64,000 nucleotides of DNA from assembly GCF_017876755.1 (NCBI RefSeq), contig NZ_JAGIOO010000001.1, positions 3,147,786-3,211,785 of the forward strand. The letters are read 5' to 3'. Shown here one piece after another: positions 26,591-35,805 of this stretch (position 1 is its first letter; every line of letters begins with the position of its first letter). The notes beneath the pieces are model-generated. The model saw only the letters and a list, made by a program, of their open reading frames with translations, searched no databases and was not told the DNA's origin. This DNA comes from Crossiella equi. Lineage in GTDB: Bacteria > Actinomycetota > Actinomycetes > Mycobacteriales > Pseudonocardiaceae. The translations under genes were made by a program, and so were the position numbers.

Positions 26591-28069
26591 TTAGGCGCCG
26601 TCCCTGAAGGTCGCGACCGGTGGATGGGGGTCTGCGCCGTTCAGCGCACGGTCGATGTGGTGCCTGCGGGCGTACCAGCCCACCCCGACGATGGCAGCGG
26701 TCAGGGCACCGCCGAGCACCACGTCCAGCACCGGCCAGGGCGCGAACGCCCGGATGGCCCACAGCCCGGCCACCGCGAGCACGCCCGCCAGGGCCGGGTA
26801 GGCCAGGCCCCGGGCCATCGCGGACAGGGACACCCCGGCCCGGCGCAGGCCCCAGGCGTGCACCGGCAGCGCCACCACGAAGGCCACCACCGCCTGCGCC
26901 CAGCTGATGCCCACCAGGCCCCAGACCAGGGCCGCGGCCACCGTCGCGGGGACCAGGGCCAGCAGCCACCACAGCTGGATCAGCGCCGAGGACAGCGGGG
27001 CGCCCACCGCGAGCAGCAGGTGGAAGGCCAGGTCCGCCAGCACCCGGGCCACCGCGGCGATCGCCAGGCCGCTCAGCACGTGTGCGGCCGGGGCCCAGTC
27101 CGAGCCGTAGACGACCTCCACGATCGGTCCGGCCAGGATGGCCAGCGCCAGGCCGCCCGGGACCACCGCGATGCCCACCAGGCCGACCACCTCGCCCGCC
27201 GCCCGGTCCAGGTCCACACCCCGGTCCCGGGCCCGCGAGAACGTCGCCAGGGCCACCCGTTCGACCGTGGTGGACACGATCGAGACCGGCCAGTTCGCCA
27301 CGTTGTTGGCCAGGTAGAAGAAGCCCAGCGCGGTGGCGCCCAGGAAGCTGCCCGTGACCACCTGCGGCAGCGCGTTGGCCATCACGATCAGGATGCCCGA
27401 GGCCACCACGGTGATGCCGTACCGGCCGACCTCGCGGAAGTGCTCGCGGTCGAAGCCGAACCTCGGCCACTGCCGGGTGACGAACAGCAGCAGCACCACC
27501 ACGACCAGCGTGCCGGAGACGTGCCCGACGGCCAGCGCCCACGCGCCGAACCCGGCCAGCGCCAGCCCGCAGGTCAGGCCCAGGTTGACCACGACCCCGC
27601 ACAGGTCGGCGACCAGGCGGCTGGCCTGGCGCAGCTCGCGGGTGAGCAGCGCGCCCGGCACCGCGGCGAAGCCGTCCAGGAAAACGTTGGCGGACAGCAG
27701 CCGCACGATGTCGGTGGCGCCGGGGCTGCCCAGGCCGGTGGCCAGCGCGGGCGCCAGCACCAGGCACAGCGCGAACGCGGCGGTGCCGCCGCACACCGCC
27801 ACCGTCCACGCGGTGGGCAGCAGCGGGCGCACGTCCCCGGAGTGGCGCACCACGGAGGCGGCCGCGCCGAGGTCGTTGAAGGTCAGCAGCAGGCTCTGCA
27901 CGACCAGCGCGGTCGCGTACAGGCCGAAGTCCTCGGGCACGAGCAGCCGCGCGAGCAGCACGCCCAGCGCGAAGGTGCCCAGCCGGGACAGCATCGTGTT
28001 GAGCAGGCTCAGGCCGAGCCCCCGGCGGAACCGGCCCGCCAGCTCGGGCTGCTGCGTCGTCTCGCTCAT
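26591..28069 (-). CDS. Wzx-type polysaccharide flippase
   Basis: Moves lipid-linked oligosaccharide repeat units across the membrane. The 492-residue protein has about 12 to 14 hydrophobic helices and the Polysacc_synt family start (LGLSLLNTMLSRLGTFALGV, LVPEDFGLYATALVV), typical of the MOP superfamily. Its ATG overlaps the stop of the upstream GT2 gene by four bases, so it is the last gene of the polysaccharide operon. Together with the Wzy- and Wzz-like proteins it indicates the Wzx/Wzy assembly route. Confidence 0.88.
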   Translation of the reverse strand: MSETTQQPELAGRFRRGLGLSLLNTMLSRLGTFALGVLLARLLVPEDFGLYATALVVQSLLLTFNDLGAAASVVRHSGDVRPLLPTAWTVAVCGGTAAFALCLVLAPALATGLGSPGATDIVRLLSANVFLDGFAAVPGALLTRELRQASRLVADLCGVVVNLGLTCGLALAGFGAWALAVGHVSGTLVVVVLLLFVTRQWPRFGFDREHFREVGRYGITVVASGILIVMANALPQVVTGSFLGATALGFFYLANNVANWPVSIVSTTVERVALATFSRARDRGVDLDRAAGEVVGLVGIAVVPGGLALAILAGPIVEVVYGSDWAPAAHVLSGLAIAAVARVLADLAFHLLLAVGAPLSSALIQLWWLLALVPATVAAALVWGLVGISWAQAVVAFVVALPVHAWGLRRAGVSLSAMARGLAYPALAGVLAVAGLWAIRAFAPWPVLDVVLGGALTAAIVGVGWYARRHHIDRALNGADPHPPVATFRDGA

Positions 28070-28890
28070 GTGGCCGCTCCCAGCGCGGAGTTGTCCCAGT
28101 CGCTGAAGTAGCTGCCGGAGTGGACGGTGTAGTCGACGGTGACCTCGGGCAGGTGCCGCACGGTCAGCCGCGCGGACAACCGGTGCACCAGCTCCCAGTC
28201 CTCCCGGGGGTGCACCCAGCCGGGGCGGGCCCACGCGTCGAAGCGCAGCCCGGGGAAACGCCGCACGACCACGGCGTTGACGTCCACCCAGGCGTCATCG
28301 GCGTGCGCGCGCCGGTCGAACTCCCGGCCCAGGGTGTCCACAGTGGACCCGTCCGGGCGGTGCCGGTGCAGCGCGGTGTAGACCAGCCCGGCACCCCCGC
28401 GCAACGCGGGCAGCGCGGTGGCCAGGTGGTGCGGCCGCCAGGTGTTGTCGTCGTCGAGGAAGGCCACGAACGGCGAGCGGGTCAGGCGGATGGCCACGTT
28501 GCGGGCCAGCCCGGGGCTGCGGTGGTTGGCGCCCAGGGCGAGCACGGTCAGCCGCGGGTCGGCGGGCAGCCCGCCCACCTCGCCGCCGCCGTCGTCGACC
28601 ACGACCACGGACAGGTCGGTCACGGTCTGCGCGAGCGCGCTGCGCACCGCGGCACCCAGCTGTTCCGGTCGGCGGTAGGTCGGCACCACGACGGTGACCA
28701 GCGCGGACGGCCTGGTCTCCAGCGTGGAGGCGACGGTGGCGACCTCGTGGTCCTCGGCGCGGCGGGCGGCGGCGCGGGCCGCGGCGAACTTCACCCGCCA
28801 GTACCGCTCGCCCACGGCGTAGCGCCCGACGGTGCGGCGCAGCGCCTGCTTGACCCCGTCGGGCAGCAGCCCGTAGTCCCGGTTGCCCAT
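28066..28890 (-). CDS. GT2 family glycosyltransferase
   Basis: A 274-residue inverting GT-A glycosyltransferase of the polysaccharide cluster. The N-terminal 55 residues are a basic helical extension; the GT2 fold follows: VTVVVPTYRRPEQLGAAVRS, VVVVDDGGG, LARNVAIRLTRSPFVAFLDDDN with the metal-binding DDD, and a WVHPREDWELVHR segment that carries the ED catalytic-base motif. GAGAGGTGAG precedes the ATG at 28890, one base after the upstream gene ends. Confidence 0.88.
   Translation of the reverse strand: MGNRDYGLLPDGVKQALRRTVGRYAVGERYWRVKFAAARAAARRAEDHEVATVASTLETRPSALVTVVVPTYRRPEQLGAAVRSALAQTVTDLSVVVVDDGGGEVGGLPADPRLTVLALGANHRSPGLARNVAIRLTRSPFVAFLDDDNTWRPHHLATALPALRGGAGLVYTALHRHRPDGSTVDTLGREFDRRAHADDAWVDVNAVVVRRFPGLRFDAWARPGWVHPREDWELVHRLSARLTVRHLPEVTVDYTVHSGSYFSDWDNSALGAAT
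28336..28348. repeat. 13-bp palindrome GTCCACWGTGGAC, copy 3
   Basis: GTCCACAGTGGAC, within the GT2 gene at 28066-28890. Confidence 0.85.
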
Positions 28891-28891
28891 C

Positions 28892-29833
28892 TCACCTCTC
28901 CGCGAGTTGTGCTCGGACCTCGGCGGTGGCGGCCGGGTTGGTCGGGAAGCCAGCGAGCAGCCGGGCGCGCCCGGAGAGCAGCTCGCGCAGCGCGCGCAGG
29001 TGCGTGCCCCGGCGCAGCGGCAGCCGCACCAGCTGGCCCAGCACCAGGGCCAGCCAGCCCAGCGCGGCGGCCGGGCGGGACTCCCAGGTGGCCAGGTGCA
29101 CGACCTTGTTGGTGACCAGCTGCGCCCACAGCGCGGGCGAGACCGCGGCCTCACCGCCCTTGTGCACGGCGTGCGCACGTGGCGCCTGGCGCACGCACCA
29201 GCCCGCGTCGGTGACGCGGCGGCAGTAGTCGGTCTCCTCGGAGTACAGGAACAGCTCGCGCCGCCACGGGCCGATCCGCTCGGCGATGCCGGGGGCCAGG
29301 AACAGCGCGGCGCCGTTGGCCCAGTCCACGCGTTCCCGGGCGGGCCCGGGTGGCAGCTGTTCGCCGAACCCGCCCGCCCTGGCCCCGGCGAGGGAGTCGG
29401 CGAGCACGCGCAGCGGGGTGGGGCGGCGGCGCAGGGTGGGCTCGGGCAGACCGTCCGGGCGGCGCACCAGCGGGACCGCGATGCCCACGGCCGGGTCGGC
29501 GCACACCTCCAGCAGCTCGCGCACCGCACCGGACTCCAGGCGCACGTCCGGGTTGAGCACGAACACCGCCTCCCCGGGCGCGGCCAGCTCCAGGCAGGCG
29601 TTGACCCCGGCGGCGTAGCCGAGGTTGCCCCCGGTGTGCAGCACGGTGGCCTTGGGCGCGAGCTCGTGCACCAGGTCGGCGCTGCCGTCCCGGGAGGCGT
29701 TGTCGGCCACCACCAGGCGCCACTCCGGCACCCCGGCCAGCGCCGAGGGCAGGGCGGCCAGGAACCCGGGCAGCTCGGCGGCGGAGTTGTAGGTGACCAC
29801 GGCCAGCATCACGGCGGGCACTCGCTCGCTCAT
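28892..29833 (-). CDS. GT2 family glycosyltransferase (rhamnosyltransferase-like)
   Basis: A 313-residue GT-A enzyme of the WbbL/rhamnosyltransferase type: MLAVVTYNSAAELPGFLAAL, VVADNASRDGSADLV, GGNLGYAAGVNACL, VFVLNPDVRL as the DxD-equivalent metal motif, and GAALFLAPGIAERIG with FLYSEETDYCRRV as the acceptor-side ED motif. Two C-terminal helices may lie at the membrane. It starts at ATG 29833 overlapping the Wzy-like stop by four bases (ATGA). Confidence 0.88.
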   Translation of the reverse strand: MSERVPAVMLAVVTYNSAAELPGFLAALPSALAGVPEWRLVVADNASRDGSADLVHELAPKATVLHTGGNLGYAAGVNACLELAAPGEAVFVLNPDVRLESGAVRELLEVCADPAVGIAVPLVRRPDGLPEPTLRRRPTPLRVLADSLAGARAGGFGEQLPPGPARERVDWANGAALFLAPGIAERIGPWRRELFLYSEETDYCRRVTDAGWCVRQAPRAHAVHKGGEAAVSPALWAQLVTNKVVHLATWESRPAAALGWLALVLGQLVRLPLRRGTHLRALRELLSGRARLLAGFPTNPAATAEVRAQLAER

Positions 29834-31122
29834 TCGTTGCCTCCAGCTCGTGCCTGCGCGGTGACGGCGCCCGCCAGACCGATCATCAGGAAGGTCAGTG
29901 CCTGGAACTGCGGGAAGGCCATCGCGTCGAAGGTGGCGAAGCACGCCATGCACACGAGGAGTCCCACGGCCACCGCCCACGCGGCATCGCGGAGTTCCGG
30001 GGAGATGCTGCCAGCCTTCCGGAAGACACGCCAGGCCGCCCACGACGGCAGCAGCAGGAGGGCGATGAGGGCCAGCGCGCCGGGCAGGCCGGACTCCACG
30101 GCGGTCAGCAGGTACTGGTTGTCCAGGTAGGGCTGGGGCGGGGCGGTGTAGGTGCCGAAGCCCTGCCCGGACAGCGGCCGGGCGGCCAGCGCGTCGGCCA
30201 CGTAGGTGTAGTCGTCCAGGCGGCCGGTGAGGCTGTTGTCGGTGCGGGCGCCCAGGATCGTGTTCGCCAGCACCTCGGCCAGCCGGGGCACCGCGGCCGC
30301 GGCCAGGCCGACCGCGGCGGCCAGCCCGAGCACCCCGGGCAGCCAGCGGCGCAGGCCCAGGCGGGGCAGCGCGAACAGCACGATCAGCCCGAGCCCGAGC
30401 AGGCCGGTGCGGGAGATGCTGACCGTGACGCCCGCGCCCAGCACGGCCACGCACGCCCACCACAGCGGCGGGAACCGCGCGTGCCGCACCAGGTGCAGGG
30501 CCAGCGGCACCGCGGCCGCGCACACCGCGGCCAGCTCGATGGGGTGGTTGGCGAAACCGAGCGCGCGCTCCAGGCCGCCGCGGGCCAGGTCGGACTCGCC
30601 GATGCCCTGCACGGTCAGGCCGGGGAAGCCCAGGTACGAGCGCAGGTCGACCTTGACCGCGAAGGCCACCGAGGCGGCGAAGGCCGAGGCGGCGGCCCCG
30701 AGCACCACCGCGCCGAAGACCGCGCGCAGCGTGGCCGCCCGGTCCAGGCCGTCGCAGGCGAGCAGGGCGATGCCCGCGCACACCACGTACAGCAGCGTGT
30801 TCCGGTCGGCCGAGCCGAGCCGGTCGTCGGGCACACCGAGGAAGAGCGCGAGCGCGTTGGCGCAGGCCAGCACGAGCAGCGCGCCGAAGAGCACCGCGCG
30901 CACCGGGTTGGCCCGCACGCGCAGGCCCAGTCCACCGCCGAAGCGCGCGACCAGCCACCACAGCAGGCACAGCGCGCCGAGCAGGCGGCCCGGGGTCAGC
31001 GAGCCGCCGACCCCGGAGATGACCAGGTTCTGCGGCAGGGCGAACAGCAGCGCGGCCGCCACCAGCACCCGGTGCGGTGGCAGCCTCCGTACCGGCGGGG
31101 CCAGTACCGCGCTCTGGGTCAC
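29830..31122 (-). CDS. Wzy/O-antigen ligase-like polysaccharide polymerase
   Basis: A 430-residue protein with about 11 to 12 transmembrane helices. It belongs to the O-antigen ligase/Wzy family (PF04932): a large outside loop around GRLDDYTYVADALAARPLSGQGFGT contains the family's R-x-Y and G-x-G-F-G-type signature. It is expected to join repeat units outside the membrane. The GTG at 31122 is in a GTGA overlap with the Wzz-like gene, and its own stop overlaps the next GT2 gene. Confidence 0.82.
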   Translation of the reverse strand: MTQSAVLAPPVRRLPPHRVLVAAALLFALPQNLVISGVGGSLTPGRLLGALCLLWWLVARFGGGLGLRVRANPVRAVLFGALLVLACANALALFLGVPDDRLGSADRNTLLYVVCAGIALLACDGLDRAATLRAVFGAVVLGAAASAFAASVAFAVKVDLRSYLGFPGLTVQGIGESDLARGGLERALGFANHPIELAAVCAAAVPLALHLVRHARFPPLWWACVAVLGAGVTVSISRTGLLGLGLIVLFALPRLGLRRWLPGVLGLAAAVGLAAAAVPRLAEVLANTILGARTDNSLTGRLDDYTYVADALAARPLSGQGFGTYTAPPQPYLDNQYLLTAVESGLPGALALIALLLLPSWAAWRVFRKAGSISPELRDAAWAVAVGLLVCMACFATFDAMAFPQFQALTFLMIGLAGAVTAQARAGGNE

Positions 31123-31859
31123 TTCGTTTCCTGGCGCAGGGCGCTGAGGTCCTCGCGGTTGATGTGCTCGGTGACCTCGCCGTCGGCGTCCTGCAACCGC
31201 TTGCGCGGGCTGGGCCGGGACGCCGGCTGTTCGTCCTGGGTGGACAGCGGCGGGAACTTGCGCGAGCGCCTCCGGTCGACCACCACCACGACCAGCAGCA
31301 CCAGGACCAGCCCCGCGCCGCCGGTGATGGCCACCGCGCGCAGCTGCCCGGCCCGGGTCGTGGTGACCTCGTTCGGGGAGAGCACCTCGTTGAGCGTGAG
31401 CTGCTGGTCCACCGGCACCAGCAGCGTGTCCTGGCGGCGCTTGAGCTCCTCCTTGACCCGCTGCATGGCCAGCTGGGCGGTGCGGCGCACCACGTCCGGG
31501 CTGGTGCCGGTGGTGGTCACCGTGATGAACGGGCTGTCCGCGGTGGACACCCCGCCGCCCTCGTTGGAGACCTCCAGCGTGGCGGTGGCGCCCTGCGCGG
31601 CCAGCTCGCGGCGGGTCTGCGGCGAGTTCAGCACCGCGATCACCACCACCGCGGCCTGGCCCTGCGCGCGGTCCACCGCGGCGAACGGGTTGCGGTCCTG
31701 ACCGCCGTACTGGCGCAGGACCATGGTGAGACTGTTCACGCGGTACTGCTGCGGCACGATGAAGGCCACCGCGCCCAGTGCCACGACCAGCAGGGCCAGC
31801 AGCGCCGCGGTGAGCTTCCACCGGCGGCGCAGCACCCGTAGTACATCCAGTGCGTCCAC
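31119..31859 (-). CDS. Wzz-type chain-length determinant
   Basis: A polysaccharide co-polymerase that sets chain length. The 246-residue protein has two transmembrane helices (about 16-38 and 188-210) flanking a periplasmic-type domain with a helical QRVKEELKRRQDTLL segment, and a basic C-terminal tail inside the cell. The N-terminal MDALDVLRVLRRRWKL matches the Wzz domain start (PF02706). No tyrosine kinase domain is fused. The GTG at 31859 is chosen for GGGAGAG about eight bases upstream and for the family-like N-terminus. Confidence 0.78.
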   Translation of the reverse strand: MDALDVLRVLRRRWKLTAALLALLVVALGAVAFIVPQQYRVNSLTMVLRQYGGQDRNPFAAVDRAQGQAAVVVIAVLNSPQTRRELAAQGATATLEVSNEGGGVSTADSPFITVTTTGTSPDVVRRTAQLAMQRVKEELKRRQDTLLVPVDQQLTLNEVLSPNEVTTTRAGQLRAVAITGGAGLVLVLLVVVVVDRRRSRKFPPLSTQDEQPASRPSPRKRLQDADGEVTEHINREDLSALRQETK

Positions 31860-31871
31860 GTGCTCTCTCCC

Positions 31872-31892
31872 GATCACCGATCGCCGGTGATC
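31872..31892 (-). other. Hairpin at the end of the methyltransferase-GT2 gene
   Basis: GATCACCG (31872-31879) pairs with CGGTGATC (31885-31892) around a five-base loop. The stem overlaps the stop codon and lies 13 bases before the Wzz-type start. It may be an attenuation or mRNA-processing site within the operon. Confidence 0.45.
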
Positions 31893-34183
31893 ATTCTCGC
31901 TCCGTCCACTGCCGCCCGCGCCACGTTGCGGGCCATCGGCACCGCGTTCGCCCGGAACCACGGCTTGAGCGCCCACAGCGCCTTCGCCAGCTCCGCGCCC
32001 CGCAGTGGCGAGTTGCGCACCGCCTTCAGGTACCACCCTGCCTCCTCGACGTTGGGCAGCACCAGCCTGCGGCCATCGGTGCGCTGCTGCTTGTACCAGT
32101 CCCGCTGCGACACGCTCTGGGTGAGCCTGCGCTCGTGCAGCCGGTGGAAGAGCAGGTCCTGTTCGACCTCGGCGAAGGGCCCGTGCAGCGCCAGCTCCGC
32201 GACCAGGATGCGGTCGTTGTTCTTCACCGGCGGCAGCAACAGCGTACGCAGGAGCACGTCCCGCTTCATCAGGCCGTAGCAGTGGTAGTTCTCGTGCTCC
32301 AGCCCGATCAGGTCGGTCAGCCGCACCACCGGGTCGAGGTGGTTGGTCCGGCACGGGTTGCGCCAGATCTCGATGGTCTGGCCCTCGGTGTCGATCTGCC
32401 GCGCCGCGCTGAAGGACAGGACCGCGAACGGGTCGCGCTCGATGGCCTCCAGCAGCAGGCGCAGGCGGTCCGGGTGCGAGGCGTCGTCGCTGGCCGCCCA
32501 CAGGAAGTACGGGCTGTGCACCTCGCGCACGAGCATGTTGTGGTTGGCGGTGACGCCCACGTTCTCCGCGCGGCGGGTGTAGTGCACGCGCTCGTCCCGG
32601 GCGGCCAGGTCGCGGCAGATGTCCTCGGTGCCGTCGTCGGAGCAGTTGTCCGCGATGTGCAGCTCGAAGTCCACGCCGCGCTGGGCCAGCAGCGAGTCCA
32701 GGGCGCCCTGGAGGTAGGGCTTGCCGTTGCGCACCGGGAAGCCCACGGCGATGGGGGCCGGGGCCTTGCGCAGCAGGGCGGCCGAGCGGCTGGGCCCGGT
32801 GGCCGGTGCCGGTTCGGCCGGGAGGTCACGTTCGCCCGCGTCGGCGGCGCCGGGTGCGGGCCAGGCGAGCGTGGCCTGCTCGGCGGCCGCGAGCCGGGCG
32901 ATCGCGGGCTCGGTGTTCGCGCTGTTCGCGGGCACGGTGTTCGCAGGCGCGGCGGGTGCCTGCGACGTCACCGGGCGCGCGGGCGCCGGGATGGAGATGG
33001 TGGCGTCGGGGTCGGTGGAACGATCGGTCGGAGCGCTCATGGCGGCGTCTTCTCCCTTGACGGCCTCGTCGTTGAGGGCGGGCGGGTGCGGCTCGGGTTC
33101 GGCGATGACCCACTGCCGGACCCCCGGGTAGGTGGCACGGACCTCGGCCAGCAGGTCGGGCAGGAACAGCAGCACCTCATCCGGTGCCGCGGCGAGCAGC
33201 TGCTCCGGCGCGATCACGGGCACTCCGCTGCCCGGCATCCGCCGTCCCTGCTTGCCCGGTGAGGCGTCGGCCACCGCGGGCAGCAGTTCGGGCCGCACCC
33301 CGGCGGCGCACAGCAGCGCCACCGCCCGGGAGGCGGCCCCGTAGCCGAGCACCCGGCGCCCGGCGGCGGCGCGCTCGGCGAGGTAGCCGTGCAGCGCGCG
33401 GGAACTCGCGCTGACCTGGCGCTGCAACGACCCGAGCACCGCCGGGTCGGTCACGCCCAGACAGGTCTCCCCGGCCAGCAGCGCGGACAGCGCGGGCTCC
33501 GGCCGGGTCAGGCCCTTGACCGCGGCCAGCAGCACGGTGCCGCCGTACAGGTCGAACAGCCACGCCGAGCGCGGGCTCAGCCCGGCGGTGGCGAGCATGC
33601 GCGCCAGCACCGGCGTGCTGTAGTAGGCGAAGTGCCCGTGCCGCAACGCGTTCCACTGCCCGCAGCGCAGGATGGTGGCCAGCGAGTGGAACTGCACGAG
33701 CAGCACCCCGCCCTCCTCCAGGCGCGCCACGCGTTCGGCGACCGCGGCGGCCTGGTCGGCGTGGTGCATCAGGCCGAAGCAGTCCAGCACCACCTGCGCG
33801 CGCTGGCCCGGGCCGACCGGGTGCAGGCCGCGTTCGGCCAGCCGCGGCAGCCAGGAGCCGCCGTGCGGGCTGCCGTACTCGGCCACGGTCGCCCCCTCGG
33901 GCAGCAGCCCGGCGGCGGCCACCCGGTGCACGGCGTCCTCGGCCTGCGCGACCAGAGCGGCGGGCTCGGTCGCGAGGGGTTCCTCGGGCACGGTCGGGTC
34001 TTCCAGGAGCTGCGCCAGCCCGCAGTCCGCGCACACCCACAGCCGCAGCGGGTACACCGGGTCGGTGCCCCGGTCGGCGGCGGGCGGGAAATGGTCGCAC
34101 GCGGGCTGGCTGCCGAGGTCCAGCACCACCTGGCCGCGCTCGCCGCGGCAGAACCGGCAGCCACCCGTCTGGTCAGTGCCCAC
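31874..34183 (-). CDS. Fusion: degenerate C-methyltransferase domain plus GT2 glycosyltransferase
   Basis: A 769-residue two-domain protein. Residues 1 to about 370 align with sugar C-methyltransferases such as the product of 37288-38553 in the same cluster: the zinc-binding cysteines C9, C12, C51 and C54 are present, and the C-terminal VLGYGAASRAVALL domain is intact. The SAM motif is EYGSPHG instead of E-x-x-SNDG, about 30 residues after it are missing, the Y-x-Y-x-SS segment is gone, and the catalytic Glu-His reads Gly183-His184. A Pro/Ala-rich linker (about 380-470) leads to a GT2 domain (PIAVGFPVRNGKPYLQGALD, IADNCSDDGTED, LWAASDDASHPD). No stop separates the parts, though an internal ATG at 33040 with GGGAG upstream could also start the GT2 half. 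Confidence 0.8.
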   Translation of the reverse strand: MGTDQTGGCRFCRGERGQVVLDLGSQPACDHFPPAADRGTDPVYPLRLWVCADCGLAQLLEDPTVPEEPLATEPAALVAQAEDAVHRVAAAGLLPEGATVAEYGSPHGGSWLPRLAERGLHPVGPGQRAQVVLDCFGLMHHADQAAAVAERVARLEEGGVLLVQFHSLATILRCGQWNALRHGHFAYYSTPVLARMLATAGLSPRSAWLFDLYGGTVLLAAVKGLTRPEPALSALLAGETCLGVTDPAVLGSLQRQVSASSRALHGYLAERAAAGRRVLGYGAASRAVALLCAAGVRPELLPAVADASPGKQGRRMPGSGVPVIAPEQLLAAAPDEVLLFLPDLLAEVRATYPGVRQWVIAEPEPHPPALNDEAVKGEDAAMSAPTDRSTDPDATISIPAPARPVTSQAPAAPANTVPANSANTEPAIARLAAAEQATLAWPAPGAADAGERDLPAEPAPATGPSRSAALLRKAPAPIAVGFPVRNGKPYLQGALDSLLAQRGVDFELHIADNCSDDGTEDICRDLAARDERVHYTRRAENVGVTANHNMLVREVHSPYFLWAASDDASHPDRLRLLLEAIERDPFAVLSFSAARQIDTEGQTIEIWRNPCRTNHLDPVVRLTDLIGLEHENYHCYGLMKRDVLLRTLLLPPVKNNDRILVAELALHGPFAEVEQDLLFHRLHERRLTQSVSQRDWYKQQRTDGRRLVLPNVEEAGWYLKAVRNSPLRGAELAKALWALKPWFRANAVPMARNVARAAVDGARMITGDR

Positions 34184-34211
34184 GGCCGCCCCGCTCGGGC
34201 AGGATGGCCGC

Positions 34212-34760
34212 GTGGAGATCCGACGGGCCAGTCTGGCTGGCGTCCTGCTGTTCGTGCCCACCCCGCACCATGACGACCGGGGACTGTTCACCCGCACCTT
34301 CGACGCGGACACCGCCGCCGGGCACGGCATCGACGTCGCCGACTTCCGCCAGGACTCCCAGTCCCGGTCCGGCGGCGGTGTCCTGCGCGGCCTGCACGGA
34401 CGGATCGGCCGCGGCGAGGCCAAGCTGGTCCGCGTCGCGCACGGGGCCGTGCACGACGTGCTCGTCGACGCCCGGCCGGACTCGCCCACCTTCGGGCGGC
34501 ACGAGTCCTTCCTGCTCGACGACGTGGCCTTCGCGCACCTGTACGTGCCGCCGGGCCTCCTGCACGGCTTCCAGGTACTGAGCGACTCGGCTGACGTGTG
34601 CTACCGCATCGACCGGCCGCACGACCCGGCCGAGGACGTCGCGGTGCGCTACGACGACCCGGACCTGGCCATCGACTGGCCGCGCCCGGTGCGCACGATC
34701 AGCCCGCGTGACGCCGCCGCCGGTTCCTGGGCGGCGTTGCGCGCGGCACTGGGCGGCTGA
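34212..34760 (+). CDS. dTDP-4-dehydrorhamnose 3,5-epimerase-like protein
   Basis: A 182-residue RmlC-type cupin that epimerises 4-keto-6-deoxy sugar nucleotides. The catalytic His lies in GVLRGLHGRIG, the substrate-binding segment in HLYVPPGLLHGFQVL, and CYRIDRPHDPAEDVAVRYDDPDLAIDWP carries the family's conserved Tyr and Asp. It may act on C3, C5 or both. It is the only plus-strand gene within the polysaccharide cluster, with 28 bases to the divergent fusion gene and five to the convergent epimerase gene. Confidence 0.85.
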   Translation: MEIRRASLAGVLLFVPTPHHDDRGLFTRTFDADTAAGHGIDVADFRQDSQSRSGGGVLRGLHGRIGRGEAKLVRVAHGAVHDVLVDARPDSPTFGRHESFLLDDVAFAHLYVPPGLLHGFQVLSDSADVCYRIDRPHDPAEDVAVRYDDPDLAIDWPRPVRTISPRDAAAGSWAALRAALGG

Positions 34761-34765
34761 CCGGC

Positions 34766-35800
34766 TCACCCCACGGCCTCCCAGACCGGCCGCAGGTCCG
34801 CGGCCAGCGTGCCCGCGTCCCTGCGGTCGGACAGGCGGGCCAGCCGGGTGAAGCGGCGGGTGAACGCCTCCTGGGTGAGCCCGTGCCGCCGGTAGGCGTC
34901 GGCGAGCTCCACCGCCCCGCCCAGCACAGTCCACTGTGGACGGTACTCGGGCAGCACCTCGGTGATCTTGGCGAAGGACACGCGGTAGGAGCGCGGGTCG
35001 TTGCCCGCCTCCCCGGTGATGTTGAGCTCGGCGCCGGGCACCGCGGCCACCACGGACTCCGCGATCTGCGCCACGGTCAGGTTGTTCTCGGCCATGCCGA
35101 CGTTGAACGCCTGGTTGTGCACCGACTCCACGGGCGCGTGCAGCGCGGCCAGGAACGCGGCGGCGATGTCGGCGGCGTGCACCAGCGGGCGCCAGGGCGT
35201 GCCGTCGGAAAGCACCTTGACCTCACCGGAGAGGACGGCGTGCCCCACGAGGTTGTTCAGCACGATGTCGGCGCGCAGGCGTGGGGAGAAGCCGAAGGCG
35301 GTGGCGTTGCGCAGGAACACCGGGCTGAACCCGGCCCCGGCCAGCTCGACCAGGTCGTCCTCGACGCGCACCTTGCTCTCCGCGTACGGCGTCACCGGCC
35401 GCAGCGGCGCGTCCTCGCCCACCAGCTCCTCGCCCGCGGCGCCGTAGACCGAGCAGGTGGAGGCGTAGAGGTAGCGGCTCACGCCCGCGTCCTTGGCCAG
35501 GCGGGCCAGGTGCACGGAGGCGGCGTGGTTGATGTCGTAGGTCAGCGCCGGGTCGAGCGAGCCCAGCGGGTCGTTGGACAGCGCGGCCAGGTGCACCACG
35601 GCGTCGAACCCGGCCAGGTGTTCCGGCCGCACGTCGCGCAGGTCCACGGCCAGCCCGGGGACCTCCTCGGGCACGGGCCCGAGCACGCAGTCGGCGAACA
35701 GGCCGGAGTCCAGGCCCACCACCTCGTGCCCGGCGCCGGTCAGGACCGGGGCCATGACGCTGCCCAGGTACCCCTGGTGCCCGGTGAGCAGCACCCGCAT
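34766..35800 (-). CDS. NAD-dependent sugar epimerase/dehydratase
   Basis: A 344-residue extended SDR enzyme acting on nucleotide sugars. The NAD-binding TGHQGYLG (6-13), the Ser of [11 protein letters not shown] and the Y139-x3-K143 pair in TPYAESK are present, so it should be active. It may be a 4-ketoreductase or epimerase for the C-methylated sugar made by its neighbours. The ATG at 35800 follows GAGAGG; a GTG at 35809 overlapping the PIG-L stop is the alternative start. Confidence 0.85.
   Translation of the reverse strand: MRVLLTGHQGYLGSVMAPVLTGAGHEVVGLDSGLFADCVLGPVPEEVPGLAVDLRDVRPEHLAGFDAVVHLAALSNDPLGSLDPALTYDINHAASVHLARLAKDAGVSRYLYASTCSVYGAAGEELVGEDAPLRPVTPYAESKVRVEDDLVELAGAGFSPVFLRNATAFGFSPRLRADIVLNNLVGHAVLSGEVKVLSDGTPWRPLVHAADIAAAFLAALHAPVESVHNQAFNVGMAENNLTVAQIAESVVAAVPGAELNITGEAGNDPRSYRVSFAKITEVLPEYRPQWTVLGGAVELADAYRRHGLTQEAFTRRFTRLARLSDRRDAGTLAADLRPVWEAVG
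34929..34941. repeat. 13-bp palindrome GTCCACWGTGGAC, copy 4
   Basis: GTCCACTGTGGAC, within the NAD-dependent epimerase gene at 34766-35800. Confidence 0.85.
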
Positions 35801-35805
35801 CGAGT

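Noticed and set aside
24511-28111. Two long plus-strand open frames across the DUF1707, GH6 and flippase genes
   Set aside because: They run antisense to three proteins with clear signatures and consist of low-complexity sequence.
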